The notes beneath the pieces were generated by a model. The model was not told where the DNA came from and did not search any database. It was given only the letters and a program-made list of their open reading frames with translations. A stretch of DNA of 40,587 bases from an uncultured Oscillospiraceae bacterium. Lineage in GTDB: Bacteria; Bacillota; Clostridia; Oscillospirales; Oscillospiraceae. Positions 1 through 7,497 of this stretch are shown piece after piece. How positions within the stretch are numbered: position 1 is the first letter of the stretch; each line of letters opens with the position of its first letter. Location: the NCBI GenBank assembly GCA_910587505.1, contig CAJULD010000026.1, positions 1 through 40,587 on the forward strand, read 5' to 3'. Both the position numbers and the translations under genes were made by a program.

Positions 1-380
1 TCTGGCACGACGGGCTCTACCACACACGGGACGTGGCGTGGCAGGACGAGGACGGCTATCTCTGGTATGTGGGACGCCGGGACGACGTCATCAAGTCCTC
101 CGGCTACCGGATCGGGCCTTTTGAAATTGAGAGCGTCATCATGGAGCTGCCTTATGTTCTCGAGTGCGGCGTGTCCGCCGCCCCGGACGAAATCCGGGGG
201 CAGGTGGTCAAGGCCAGCATCGTCCTCGTCAAGGGCACCGAGGGGACGGAGGAGCTGAAAAAGGAGATTCAGGACTACGTCAAAAAGCACACCGCTCCCT
301 ATAAATATCCCAGGATTGTGGTCTTCAGGGACGAGCTGCCCAAGACCATCAGCGGGAAAATCATGCGGAACAGGCTGTGA
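1..380 (+). CDS. Acyl-CoA synthetase (AMP-forming ligase), C-terminal part only
   Basis: This is the 3' end of an AMP-dependent acyl-CoA ligase whose start lies before the window; codons run in frame from base 3. Such enzymes join a carboxylic acid to CoA through an acyl-adenylate in the cytoplasm. Visible are the hinge and C-terminal domain: YHTRDVAWQDEDGYLWYVGR followed by RDDVIKSSGYRIGPFEIES (the conserved D-x(n)-GRxDDVIKxxGxRI block), and near the end the catalytic-lysine motif SGKIMRNRL. The style (RDVA, IGPFEIES) is that of acetyl/medium-chain acyl-CoA synthetases. Its place before a 2-oxoacid:ferredoxin oxidoreductase operon and a branched-chain aminotransferase suggests branched-chain or other short acyl-CoA substrates (inference). 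Confidence 0.9.
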   Translation, partial: WHDGLYHTRDVAWQDEDGYLWYVGRRDDVIKSSGYRIGPFEIESVIMELPYVLECGVSAAPDEIRGQVVKASIVLVKGTEGTEELKKEIQDYVKKHTAPYKYPRIVVFRDELPKTISGKIMRNRL

Positions 381-550
381 TGACCGTGGATGCTGTCCGG
401 TTGGAAGCCTCCCTTCCTGCCTGCCTGCTGTATGAACACCGGGGATACCGGACAATTTGCCATGACCAGTGGCCGGTGGAAAACGGCGTCATTCTGGTAT
501 ATGAAATCATGGAAAAGCAGTTAAGTAAGGAGTCCCGCCATGGACCATAA
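380..550 (+). pseudogene. Remnant of a GNAT acetyltransferase (C-terminal 56 residues)
   Basis: An ATG at 380 overlaps the TGA stop of the ligase (TGATG) and opens a 56-codon frame ending at 550. The translation contains RLEASLPACLLYEHRGYRT and then ENGVILVYEIMEKQL. This closely matches the last third of small GNAT N-acetyltransferases, where an L-x-ASLPA-x-x-LY-x-x-RGY segment is followed by an ENG-x-x-LVY-x-x-MEK ending. The acetyl-CoA-binding N-terminal region is absent because the upstream DNA belongs to the ligase. I read it as a decayed gene end, possibly still translated by coupling. Its 3' end overlaps the start of the next gene by 11 bases. Confidence 0.6.
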
Positions 551-1250
551 ACGAGTCACCCTGTTCGCCGGGCACTACGGCTCCGGCAAGACCAACATCG
601 CCGTCAACTACGCCCTCCTGCTCTCGCGGGATGGAAAGAAGACGGCCATCGCCGACCTGGACATCGTCAATCCCTATTTCCGTACCAGGGACAGCGCCTC
701 CGAGCTGGAAGCGGCGGGGGTGGATTTGATTTCACCGCAGTTTGCCAACTCCAATGTGGATCTGCCCGCCCTGCCCGCCGAGGCCTACCGGCTGGTGGAG
801 GACAGGAGCCTCTTCGCCGTTATGGACATCGGCGGCGACGACCGGGGGGCCTACGCCCTGGGGCGGTACGCCCCCTTCATCCTGGAGGAGGGAAACTACC
901 GCATGGCCTTTGTGGCCAACCCCTGCCGGCCTCTGACAAAAACGCCGGAGGAGGCTCTGGAGGTCATGCGGGAAATCGAGGCCGCGGGGGGAGTGCCCTT
1001 CACCGCCATCGTCAATAACGCCAACCTGGCCCATGAGACCACGGCGGAAACCGTGCTGGCCGCCATTCCCTACATGGAGAAGCTCAGCCAGCTCTCCGGC
1101 CTGCCGGTCTGGATGACCGCCGCGGAGGAAAGCGTGGCGGCGGAGCTGGCGGGAAGGATCCCCAGCCTGCTGCCCATGAAGCTGCAAAAAAAATATTTTG
1201 ACCTGCCGGAGCAGAAGGGGCCGCCGAAGGCCCGGCCTTTGTTTGGTTAG
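540..1250 (+). CDS. P-loop ATPase, CobQ/ParA/MinD-like
   Basis: A 236-residue cytoplasmic NTPase. The Walker A motif GHYGSGKT is at residues 11-18, followed by the switch-like segment IADLDIVNPYFRTRD and the Walker B-like MDIGGDDRG. These are features of the SIMIBI (CobQ/CobB/MinD/ParA) class. The start is fixed by AAGGAG at 527-532. It has no DNA-binding or membrane-targeting segment that I can see, so chromosome or plasmid partitioning is unlikely. Proteins of this kind often sit beside ferredoxin-dependent 2-oxoacid oxidoreductase genes in anaerobes, as here. A role in maturation or regulation of that iron-sulfur enzyme is possible but unproven. Confidence 0.8.
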   Translation: MDHKRVTLFAGHYGSGKTNIAVNYALLLSRDGKKTAIADLDIVNPYFRTRDSASELEAAGVDLISPQFANSNVDLPALPAEAYRLVEDRSLFAVMDIGGDDRGAYALGRYAPFILEEGNYRMAFVANPCRPLTKTPEEALEVMREIEAAGGVPFTAIVNNANLAHETTAETVLAAIPYMEKLSQLSGLPVWMTAAEESVAAELAGRIPSLLPMKLQKKYFDLPEQKGPPKARPLFG

Positions 1251-1312
1251 AAAAAACGCGGCCATGAATCAAACGGAACGGATACCGGCGGCCCCGCCCT
1301 GCGGGGCATGGC

Positions 1313-1334
1313 CGGCCGGTTCCGGAACCGGCCG
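1313..1334. repeat. 22-bp perfect GC palindrome downstream of the ATPase gene
   Basis: The sequence from 1313 to 1334 is its own reverse complement (core GGCCGGTTCC-GGAACCGGCC). A second hairpin, GCCCCGC-CCT-GCGGGGC, lies just before it at 1291-1307. Neither has a U-tract, so they could act as a weak terminator or mRNA 3' stabiliser for the ATPase gene. Confidence 0.6.
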
Positions 1335-1356
1335 CCAGATTCAGCAGAAAAAGGCA

Positions 1357-1391
1357 TTGACAGCGGCGGCCCCCGGTTATATTCTTATAAT
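1357..1391 (+). promoter_or_regulatory. Probable promoter of the korDABC operon
   Basis: A consensus -35 TTGACA lies at 1357-1362. A 17-base spacer leads to TATTCT (1380-1385), and a perfect TATAAT follows at 1386-1391 (23-base spacer). Either could be the -10. It is the only good promoter in the 390-base gap before the ferredoxin gene at 1641, and it would give a leader of about 245 nt. Confidence 0.6.
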
Positions 1392-1640
1392 CAGTACATT
1401 TTTATTTGATTTTCAAGGAGCACTTCGCACGCCTTTTGTGCAGCCCGGCGTGCCGGCCGGTACCTGGCCGGGGTTCGACTTGCTTCAGGACCCGCGCCTC
1501 GGAGGTTAGTCTTCCCTCACGTTCATTTAAAAATGGCGGGAAAGTTGCCGGGCAGACGGCAACCTTTCCCGGAATTTTTCAGACGCCGGACAGAAACGAC
1601 ATCCCTCGCGCCGTCCCGGCGCGAAGAAAGGAGCAAATAT
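1392..1640 (+). promoter_or_regulatory. Long structured 5' leader with internal terminator-like hairpin, before korD
   Basis: No gene is seen here. The leader contains a GC-rich folded stretch at about 1420-1505, including CCGGCC-N7-GGCCGG. It then carries a strong stem at 1537-1571 (CGGGAAAGTTGCCG pairing with CGGCAACCTTTCCCG, one bulged base, 6-nt loop), followed by GAATTTTTC at 1572-1580. A terminator placed 60 bases before the first start codon is the usual arrangement of an attenuator or riboswitch expression platform. I could not match the upstream part to a known riboswitch class (T-box, cobalamin, TPP, ZTP and THF considered). Confidence 0.5.
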
Positions 1641-1847
1641 ATGGCAAAAGTCACATTTCGGACAGACCTCTGCAAAGGGTGCGGTCTTTGCGTCAACGCC
1701 TGTCCCAGGCACATTTTAGCCATCGCCAGGGATCAGATCAACCAGAAGGGCTACTCCCCCGCGGTGATAACCAGTCAGGACGAGTGCATCGGCTGCGCCT
1801 TCTGCGCCACCATGTGCCCGGACTGCATCATCACCGTGGAAAAATAG
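1641..1847 (+). CDS. korD: 2-oxoacid:ferredoxin oxidoreductase, delta (ferredoxin-like) subunit
   Basis: A 68-residue protein with two [4Fe-4S] motifs: CKGCGLCVNACP near residues 11-22 and CIGCAFCATMCP further on. It is the electron-carrying subunit of the KOR/VOR-type enzyme encoded by the next three genes, passing electrons from the thiamine-bound intermediate to free ferredoxin. The start at 1641 is chosen because AAAGGAG (1627-1633) lies at the right distance. A longer frame opens upstream but would run through the leader hairpin. First gene of the korDABC operon. Confidence 0.9.
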   Translation: MAKVTFRTDLCKGCGLCVNACPRHILAIARDQINQKGYSPAVITSQDECIGCAFCATMCPDCIITVEK

Positions 1848-1873
1848 GAATCATTCCCGAAAGTTTCTTTTGG

Positions 1874-1896
1874 TCCTTTTCTTCTTAAGAAAAGGA
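1874..1896 (+). repeat. AT-rich intergenic stem-loop (dispersed family)
   Basis: TCCTTTTCTT and AAGAAAAGGA pair over 10 bp around a 3-nt loop, between korD and korA. The flanking AAAGTTTCTTTT and the stem resemble stem-loops at 6137-6156 and 16868-16899. Probably a small dispersed repeat that may stabilise or process the mRNA. Confidence 0.55.
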
Positions 1897-1926
1897 TGAT
1901 GCCCAAAGTAATATAAGGAGAACACT

Positions 1927-2988
1927 ATGGCAGAAAGAGTATTGATGAAGGGCAACGAGGCCATCGCGGAGGCCGCCATCCGGGCGGGCTGCCGCCACTA
2001 CTTCGGCTACCCTATTACCCCTCAGACGGAAGTCGCCGCCTATATGGCGAAGAGAATGCCCAAAATCGGCGGCGTGTTCCTCCAGGCGGAAAGCGAAATC
2101 GCCTCCATCAACATGGTCTATGGCGCCGCCGCCGCCGGAATGCGGGTCATGACCTCCTCCTCCAGCCCCGGAATCTCCCTGAAGGGAGAGGGCCTGAGCT
2201 ACATAGCCGGAAGCGACGTGCCCGCCTTCGTGGTGAACGTCCAGCGGGGCGGGCCGGGCCTTGGCGGTATCCAGCCCAGTCAGTCCGACTACTTCCAGGC
2301 CACCAGGGGCGGCGGCCACGGGGACTACCACATGATCGTGCTGGCCCCCGCCTCCGTGCAGGAGATGGCCAGCCTGACCGTCAGGGGCTTCAACCTGGCG
2401 GACAGGTACCTCATGACCGCCATGATCCTGGCCGACGGCACCATCGGGCAGATGATGGAACCCATCACCTTCGAGGACGTGGAGGTGGAAACCTTTGAAA
2501 AGCCCTGGGCCCTGACGGGGACGAAAATGCAGAGGAACCACAACATCGTCAACTCCCTGTACCTCAAGCCCGACGAGCTGGAGCGGAAAAACTTCGAGCG
2601 GTACGAGAGATACAGGGTCGTTGAAGAGAACGAGGTCCTGTACGAGGAGTATCAGATGCACGACGCGGAGATCTGCGTGGTGGCCTTCGGCATCGCCTCC
2701 CGGGTGGCCAGGAACGCCGTGGTCAGCGCCCGGAAGGAAGGTATCCGGGTGGGGCTCATCCGGCCCATCACCCTGTGGCCCTTCCCCTCCAGGGTCCTGC
2801 GGCAGGCGGCGGAGCAGGTCAGGCACTTCGTGTGCGTGGAGCTGAACATGGGGCAGATGATCGAGGATGTGCGTCTGGCAACCGGGTGCATCCGGCCCGT
2901 GAGCCTCTGCAACCGCACCGGCGGCATGATCCCCTCGCCGGAGCAGGTGCTCCAGAGCATCCGTGAAGCCCGGAAAGGAGGAAACTGA
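1927..2988 (+). CDS. korA: 2-oxoacid:ferredoxin oxidoreductase, alpha subunit (VorB/KorA type)
   Basis: A 353-residue alpha subunit of the thiamine-dependent enzyme that oxidatively decarboxylates 2-oxoacids to acyl-CoA. Family hallmarks are visible: MKGNEAIAEAAIRAGC, the FGYPITPQTE motif, SSSSPGISLKGEGLSY (phosphate/CoA-facing region) and NVQRGGPGLGG. These are the signatures of the VorB and KorA families. The length matches them and excludes the much longer single-chain pyruvate enzymes. Substrate choice between branched-chain 2-oxoacids and 2-oxoglutarate cannot be fixed from sequence by eye. The nearby branched-chain aminotransferase favours branched-chain substrates. AAGGAG at 1915-1920 supports the start. 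Confidence 0.93.
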   Translation: MAERVLMKGNEAIAEAAIRAGCRHYFGYPITPQTEVAAYMAKRMPKIGGVFLQAESEIASINMVYGAAAAGMRVMTSSSSPGISLKGEGLSYIAGSDVPAFVVNVQRGGPGLGGIQPSQSDYFQATRGGGHGDYHMIVLAPASVQEMASLTVRGFNLADRYLMTAMILADGTIGQMMEPITFEDVEVETFEKPWALTGTKMQRNHNIVNSLYLKPDELERKNFERYERYRVVEENEVLYEEYQMHDAEICVVAFGIASRVARNAVVSARKEGIRVGLIRPITLWPFPSRVLRQAAEQVRHFVCVELNMGQMIEDVRLATGCIRPVSLCNRTGGMIPSPEQVLQSIREARKGGN

Positions 2989-2989
2989 C

Positions 2990-3751
2990 ATGGCAATCGT
3001 ATTCCAGAAGCCCCACGCCCTGACGGACGCGGTGCTCCACTACTGCCCCGGCTGCCCCCACGGCATCATCCACCGGCTGGTGGCGGAGGCCATCGACCAC
3101 CTGGGCATCGAGGGCGAGGCCATCGGCGTGGCCCCCGTGGGCTGCGCGGTGATGGCCTACGACTACTTCGCCTGCGACATGATCGAGGCCGCCCACGGCC
3201 GGGCCCCCGCCACGGCCACCGGCATCAAGCGCTGCCGCCCGGACAACATCGTCTTTACCTATCAGGGAGACGGCGACCTGGCCTCCATCGGCATGGCGGA
3301 GACCGTCCATGCCGCCGCCCGGAATGAGAACATCACCATCATCTTTGTCAACAACGCCATTTACGGCATGACCGGCGGCCAGATGGCCCCCACCTCCCTG
3401 CCGGGACAGGTGACCCAGACCTCCCCCTATGGGCGGGACGTGAACCACTGCGGCTGGCCCATCCGGGTGTGCGAAATGCTGGCCACCCTGGAGGGCCCGG
3501 AGTACGTGGCCCGGGTGGCGGTGAATAATGTGAAGAACGTGAAGGCCGCCGGGAAGGCCATCCAGAAGGCGTTCCAGAACCAGATCGACAGGAAGGGCTT
3601 TTCCCTCATCGAGGTGGTCTCCGCCTGTCCCACCAACTGGGGCATGACGCCCCAGAAGGCTTTGGAGTGGGTGGAGAGCGACATGCTGCCCTACTACCCC
3701 CTGGGCGTCTATAAGGACAGAAGCGCGGCAAAGGAGGCGGATGCGAAATGA
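2990..3751 (+). CDS. korB: 2-oxoacid:ferredoxin oxidoreductase, beta (thiamine-binding) subunit
   Basis: A 253-residue catalytic subunit that binds thiamine diphosphate and a 4Fe-4S cluster. Visible motifs are CPGCPHG near the N-terminus (cluster/TPP region), PVGCAV, the TYQGDGDLASIG segment with the GDG of the TPP motif, and FVNNAIYGMTGGQMAPTS. The start at 2990 is used because AAAGGAGG (2974-2981) precedes it. An in-frame ATG at 2963 lies inside korA and lacks a ribosome site. The gene begins one base after the korA stop, so the subunits are made in balanced amounts. Confidence 0.93.
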   Translation: MAIVFQKPHALTDAVLHYCPGCPHGIIHRLVAEAIDHLGIEGEAIGVAPVGCAVMAYDYFACDMIEAAHGRAPATATGIKRCRPDNIVFTYQGDGDLASIGMAETVHAAARNENITIIFVNNAIYGMTGGQMAPTSLPGQVTQTSPYGRDVNHCGWPIRVCEMLATLEGPEYVARVAVNNVKNVKAAGKAIQKAFQNQIDRKGFSLIEVVSACPTNWGMTPQKALEWVESDMLPYYPLGVYKDRSAAKEADAK

Positions 3752-4284
3752 AAACCACCCAGATTCTGATCGCCGGCTTCGGCGGGCAGGGCATCCTGTT
3801 CGCCGGGAAGTTTTTGGCCTACAAGGGGCTCCTGGAGGATTTACAGGTGAGCTGGCTGCCCTCCTACGGCCCCGAAATGCGGGGCGGCACCGCCAACTGC
3901 AACGTCATCCTGTCCGACGATCCCGTGGGCTCCCCCATTATCACCGACCCGGACGTGCTGATCGTCATGAATCTGCCCTCTCTGCAGAAGTACGTGGACT
4001 CCGTGGTCCCCGGGGGGCAGATTTACGTGGATTCCACCCTGATCTCCGAGAAGGTGGCGCGCACGGACGTAGAGGTCTACTACATCCCCGCCACCCAGAT
4101 GGCCAACGACGCGGGCGTGCCCACTCTGGCGAATATGGTCATGATGGGGCACGTGCTGAAAAACAACCCGGAGCTGACCTTTGACGGGGCGGACGCTACC
4201 GTGCAGAAGCTGGTGCCTCCCGCAAAGGCCCAGCTGGTGGAGCTGAACATGAAGGCCCTCCAGGCGGGAAGGGACTACCAATGA
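3748..4284 (+). CDS. korC: 2-oxoacid:ferredoxin oxidoreductase, gamma subunit
   Basis: A 178-residue gamma subunit. The N-terminal GFGGQGILFAGKFLA and the following SYGPEMRGGTANCNVI are diagnostic for this family, which completes the CoA-binding face of the KOR/VOR complex. The start codon overlaps the korB stop in an ATGA, and its own stop overlaps the next gene in a second ATGA. This indicates translational coupling along the operon. With korD, korA and korB it makes a full four-subunit enzyme. Confidence 0.93.
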   Translation: MKTTQILIAGFGGQGILFAGKFLAYKGLLEDLQVSWLPSYGPEMRGGTANCNVILSDDPVGSPIITDPDVLIVMNLPSLQKYVDSVVPGGQIYVDSTLISEKVARTDVEVYYIPATQMANDAGVPTLANMVMMGHVLKNNPELTFDGADATVQKLVPPAKAQLVELNMKALQAGRDYQ

Positions 4285-5027
4285 TCCGCCATGGCTTTGA
4301 CGGCGGCGAGGAGCTGCTGAAACCGGTACATCTCGCACAGCCGGTGGAGGGCTTCCCGAAAACCGTGCTTGTGACCTTTCAGCGAAAGGTTGTAGATGCG
4401 CTGCAAAAGCGGCTTCCGGTGGAGGCCGTCAGCACCATAAACGCCTGTGTGAAAGTACCCATTTACCGCTTTTCCTACCAGGGGCAGACTCTGGGACTGT
4501 ACCTCACCACCATCGGCGGTCCCGCCACGGTGGGAATTTTGGAGGAGGTGTGGGTCAAGGGCGCGGAGAAAGTCCTGCTCTTTGGGACCTGCGGCGGATT
4601 GGACGCGGACCTGCCCGCCGGACACCTGATCGTCCCCACAGCCGCCTACCGGGACGAAGGGACCAGCTTCCACTACCTGCCGCCCTCCGACTATGTGGAG
4701 ATCCCTACGGCGGACCGTCTGGCGGCAATCTTCGACGAGCTGGAGCTGCCCTACGTCCGCAGCAAGACCTGGACCACCGACGCCATTTATCGTGAGACGC
4801 CCGGGAAGGTCGCGGAACGGCGGGCGGAGGGCTGCGGCGCGGTGGAGATGGAGTGCGCCTCCGTCATGGCCGCCGGGCAGTTCCGGGGGAAGCCGGTGTA
4901 CCAGTTTTTGTATACCGCCGACAGCCTGGCGGGAAGCCAGTGGGAGCGCGGACTTTTAGGAGCGCATCCGGAGTCCGACTATGAGCGGTACCTGTCCATC
5001 GCCCTGGAGACGGCGATCCGATTGTAA
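4281..5027 (+). CDS. Nucleoside phosphorylase family protein
   Basis: A 248-residue member of the PNP/UDP family (PF01048 type), which splits nucleosides with phosphate to base and ribose-1-phosphate. Visible are the phosphate/ribose region TTIGGPATVGILEE (residues 76-89), FGTCGGL (101-107), the ribose-contacting VEMECA (188-193) and the TADSLAG loop (212-218) that carries the catalytic aspartate in relatives. The overall length fits uridine/purine phosphorylases. Base specificity cannot be told. It is coupled by ATGA overlap to korC, an odd partner; salvage of CoA- or SAM-derived nucleosides is one possibility (inference). Confidence 0.85.
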   Translation: MIRHGFDGGEELLKPVHLAQPVEGFPKTVLVTFQRKVVDALQKRLPVEAVSTINACVKVPIYRFSYQGQTLGLYLTTIGGPATVGILEEVWVKGAEKVLLFGTCGGLDADLPAGHLIVPTAAYRDEGTSFHYLPPSDYVEIPTADRLAAIFDELELPYVRSKTWTTDAIYRETPGKVAERRAEGCGAVEMECASVMAAGQFRGKPVYQFLYTADSLAGSQWERGLLGAHPESDYERYLSIALETAIRL

Positions 5028-5041
5028 GGAGAAAGATCGTC

Positions 5042-5839
5042 ATGAAGATTTCCTGTATCCAGATGGACATGCGTCTGGGGGAGGTCAATTACAATTTTGC
5101 CCACGCGGAGGAGCTGATCCGCGCCGCCGTGGCGGCGGAGCATCCGGACGTGGCAGTCCTGCCGGAGACCTGGAACACCGGCTTTTTCCCCAAAGACCTG
5201 GAGCCCTGCGCCGACCGGGACGGGGAGCGGACGAAAGCCGTGTTCTCCGCCCTGGCAAGGGAGCTGAACGTCAACATCGTCTGCGGCAGCGTGGCGAACA
5301 GGAGAGTGGAGGGGTATTTTAATACCGCCTGCGTCTTCGACCGGGCCGGGGAGGTCATCGCGGAGTACGACAAGACCCACCTCTTTACGCCCTCCGGGGA
5401 GCATGAGTCCTTCCAGTGCGGATGGCATACCTGCCGGTTCGAGCTGGACGGCAGGCGCTGCGGGCTGATCATCTGCTACGACATCCGGTTCCCGGAGCTG
5501 ACAAGGACCCTGGCGCTGGAGGGGATGGACCTGCTCTTCGTGGTGGCCCAGTGGCCGGAGAAGCGGACCATGCACCTGGAAACCCTGGCAAGGGCGAGGG
5601 CCATCGAGAATCAGATGTTCCTCGCTCTGTGCAACAGCGTGGGGACGGCGGGAGAAACCCGCTGCGGCGGACACAGCGCCGTCATCGATCCCTGGGGGGA
5701 GTATCTGGCCCACGCCGGAGCGGCGGAGGAGACCATCACCGCCGAAGCGGACTTCTCCGTCATCGAGGGCATCCGCTCCTCCATCAACGTGTTCCGTGAC
5801 CGGAGGCCGGAGCTGTACGCGCTGGACCGGCCGGTATGA
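5042..5839 (+). CDS. Carbon-nitrogen hydrolase (nitrilase superfamily, omega-amidase-like)
   Basis: A 265-residue cytoplasmic amidase. The Glu-Lys-Cys triad is intact: E42 in LPETWNTG, K111 in YDKTHLF and C145 in IICYDIRFPEL. The motif style (CYDIRFPE, LPETW) and length are those of the omega-amidase/NIT2 and YafV-like group, which hydrolyse 2-oxoacid amides such as 2-oxoglutaramate and 2-oxosuccinamate. That activity suits a neighbourhood of 2-oxoacid metabolism and an aminotransferase. AAGGAG lies upstream (5027-5032). The stop overlaps the next frame in ATGA. Confidence 0.88.
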   Translation: MKISCIQMDMRLGEVNYNFAHAEELIRAAVAAEHPDVAVLPETWNTGFFPKDLEPCADRDGERTKAVFSALARELNVNIVCGSVANRRVEGYFNTACVFDRAGEVIAEYDKTHLFTPSGEHESFQCGWHTCRFELDGRRCGLIICYDIRFPELTRTLALEGMDLLFVVAQWPEKRTMHLETLARARAIENQMFLALCNSVGTAGETRCGGHSAVIDPWGEYLAHAGAAEETITAEADFSVIEGIRSSINVFRDRRPELYALDRPV

Positions 5840-6099
5840 CGGTCCTTGGAAAAGAGGCGCGGGCAGGCGCCTGCCTGCTGGCCGGAAGCATGGAAACCAT
5901 GGTCCCCTTCTATCGGGACATACCGGGCTTTCAGACCCGGTGGGACGGGGGAGATTTCGCCCAGTTCCAGACGGCCGGCGGGGAGCTGTCCCTGTTCATG
6001 TACAGCCGGAAGGCCTTCGCCCAGTCCCTCGGAGAGCCCTGTGCGCCCCCGAAGGGGCTCAATCAGACCTTTGAGATCGGCAGTACCAGGGAGGCATAA
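5836..6099 (+). pseudogene. Truncated VOC (glyoxalase/bleomycin-resistance fold) protein
   Basis: An 87-residue frame, coupled by ATGA to the amidase gene. It contains one beta-alpha-beta unit of a VOC domain: SMETMVPFYRDIPGFQTRWD, then FAQFQTAGGELSLFMYSR and LNQTFEIGS. A working VOC protein is usually 120 or more residues. Here the frame ends where the second unit (FEIxFxVxDVDAxYxxL in relatives) should begin, and no continuation is seen downstream. It is probably a gene broken at its 3' end. A short single-module protein that dimerises is the alternative. Confidence 0.6.
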
Positions 6100-6156
6100 G
6101 CGAAACGGCAGTTTCGCGCAAAAACTCTTTTTGAACCTTTTTCTCTCGAGAAAAAG
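6100..6156 (+). repeat. Two stem-loops between the VOC stump and ilvE
   Basis: GCGAAAC-GGCA-GTTTCGC (6100-6117) is followed by an A- and T-rich run. CTTTTTCTC pairs with GAGAAAAAG (6137-6156) around a CTCGAG centre. The second belongs to the same AT-rich stem-loop family as 1874-1896. The first may terminate weakly. Together they separate ilvE from the upstream operon. Confidence 0.5.
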
Positions 6157-6185
6157 TATGAATAACCTGAAAGGTGGAATAGAAC

Positions 6186-7262
6186 ATGTCTTACAATTTT
6201 CCCGTAACCCGCACCAGCAACCCCAGGCCCAAGCCGGACCAGAGCAACCTGGGCTTCGGCAAGTACTTCACCGACCACATGTTCATCATGGACTACGACG
6301 AGGGACAAGGCTGGCACGACGGCAAGATCGTCCCCTACGGCCCCATCAGCCTGGACCCCGCCTCCTGCGTGCTCCACTACGCGCAGATGATGTTCGAGGG
6401 CATGAAGGCCTATCGGACCCCCGAGGGGAAGATCAACCTCTTCCGGCCCGACATGAACGCCAAGCGGCTCAACCGCACCAACGAGCGCATGTGCATCCCC
6501 TTCATGGACGAGGAGCTGTTCATCGAGGCCGTCAAGGCCACCGTCAGGGTGGACGCGGACTGGATCCCCACCGAGCCCGGCACCGCCCTCTATATCCGGC
6601 CCTACATTATCTCCGATGAGGTCAGCTTCTCCGTGGAGCCCGCCAAGCACTACCACTTTATCATCATTCTCTGCGCCGTAGGCGCTTACTACGACATCAA
6701 CCGGGGCGGCCTCACCGGCAGCCACATCTACGTGGAGGACGAGTACATCCGCGCCGCCGTGGGCGGCACCGGCTTCGCCAAGGTGGGCGGCAACTACGCC
6801 GGCGGCATGCGGGCCACCAGGAAGGCCCTGGAGAACGGCTGCAAGGAGGTCCTTTGGCTGGATGCCCACGAGCACAAGTACGTGGAGGAGGTGGGCACCT
6901 CCAACGCCTTCTTCATGATCGGCGACGAGGTCATCACCGCCCCCCTGGGCGGCTCCATCCTCCCCGGCGTCACCCGGGACAGCACCATCACCCTGCTGCG
7001 CAAGTGGGGCTATAAGGTCTCCGAGCGCCGCCTCGCCATCCAGGACATCGAGGCCGCCAGCAAGGACGGCTCCCTCCAGGAGGCCTGGGCCACCGGCACC
7101 GCCTGCGTCATCTCCCCCATCGGGTACCTCAAGTACATGGGAAGGGACATCGTCATCAACGGCGGCGGCGTGGGCCCCGTGAGCCAGAAGCTCTACGACC
7201 AGATCTACGGGATGCAGACCGGCGTGGTGGCCGACGACATGGGCTGGATCGTGCAGCTGTAA
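6186..7262 (+). CDS. ilvE: Branched-chain amino acid aminotransferase
   Basis: A 358-residue fold-type IV PLP enzyme that exchanges the amino group between leucine, isoleucine or valine and 2-oxoglutarate. The PLP lysine is K199 in FAKVGGNYAGG. Other hallmarks are LHYAQMMFEGMKAYR, the EVGTSNAFF segment and LPGVTRDSTITLLRKWG. The length and motifs match the BCAT group rather than D-alanine aminotransferase. A ribosome site AAAGGTGG lies at 6170-6177. It supplies the 2-oxoacids that korDABC would oxidise. It has its own terminator. Confidence 0.95.
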   Translation: MSYNFPVTRTSNPRPKPDQSNLGFGKYFTDHMFIMDYDEGQGWHDGKIVPYGPISLDPASCVLHYAQMMFEGMKAYRTPEGKINLFRPDMNAKRLNRTNERMCIPFMDEELFIEAVKATVRVDADWIPTEPGTALYIRPYIISDEVSFSVEPAKHYHFIIILCAVGAYYDINRGGLTGSHIYVEDEYIRAAVGGTGFAKVGGNYAGGMRATRKALENGCKEVLWLDAHEHKYVEEVGTSNAFFMIGDEVITAPLGGSILPGVTRDSTITLLRKWGYKVSERRLAIQDIEAASKDGSLQEAWATGTACVISPIGYLKYMGRDIVINGGGVGPVSQKLYDQIYGMQTGVVADDMGWIVQL

Positions 7263-7350
7263 CGCCGCCGGTTCTTTTTCCTGAAAGAAAAAACGGTAAA
7301 AAAGATTTTCAGAATTCCGTATTCCGCCCCGCAAGAGCTTCCGGAAAATC

Positions 7351-7386
7351 AGGGACGCCCCGTAAAAAGGGCGTCCCTGGGTTTTT
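7351..7386 (+). terminator. Rho-independent terminator of ilvE
   Basis: AGGGACGCCC and GGGCGTCCCT pair over 10 bp around an A-rich 8-nt loop (7351-7378), followed by GGGTTTTTG. It sits 90 bases after the ilvE stop and closes the first plus-strand block. Confidence 0.85.
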
Positions 7387-7480
7387 GTTCATCCGCTTTC
7401 CCTCAAACCCCGTACAGTCGGGTCTCTGCTCCCGCCTGCCGGTCTGTGCCTGAGGAAAGAACAGGCCGGGAGCACAAAGG

Positions 7481-7497
7481 CAAATGAAGATCATTTG
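7481..7497 (-). terminator. Short stem-loop after the lipoprotein gene
   Basis: CAAATGA-AGA-TCATTTG lies directly after the minus-strand stop at 7498-7500 and is followed on that strand by CCTTTG. It is a weak but well-placed terminator candidate. Confidence 0.4.

Noticed and set aside
6063..7334. 423-codon frame opposite ilvE, and a similar 368-codon frame opposite korA (1885-2991)
   Set aside because: Both are antisense shadows of strongly coding genes. They have no ribosome sites and no motifs.
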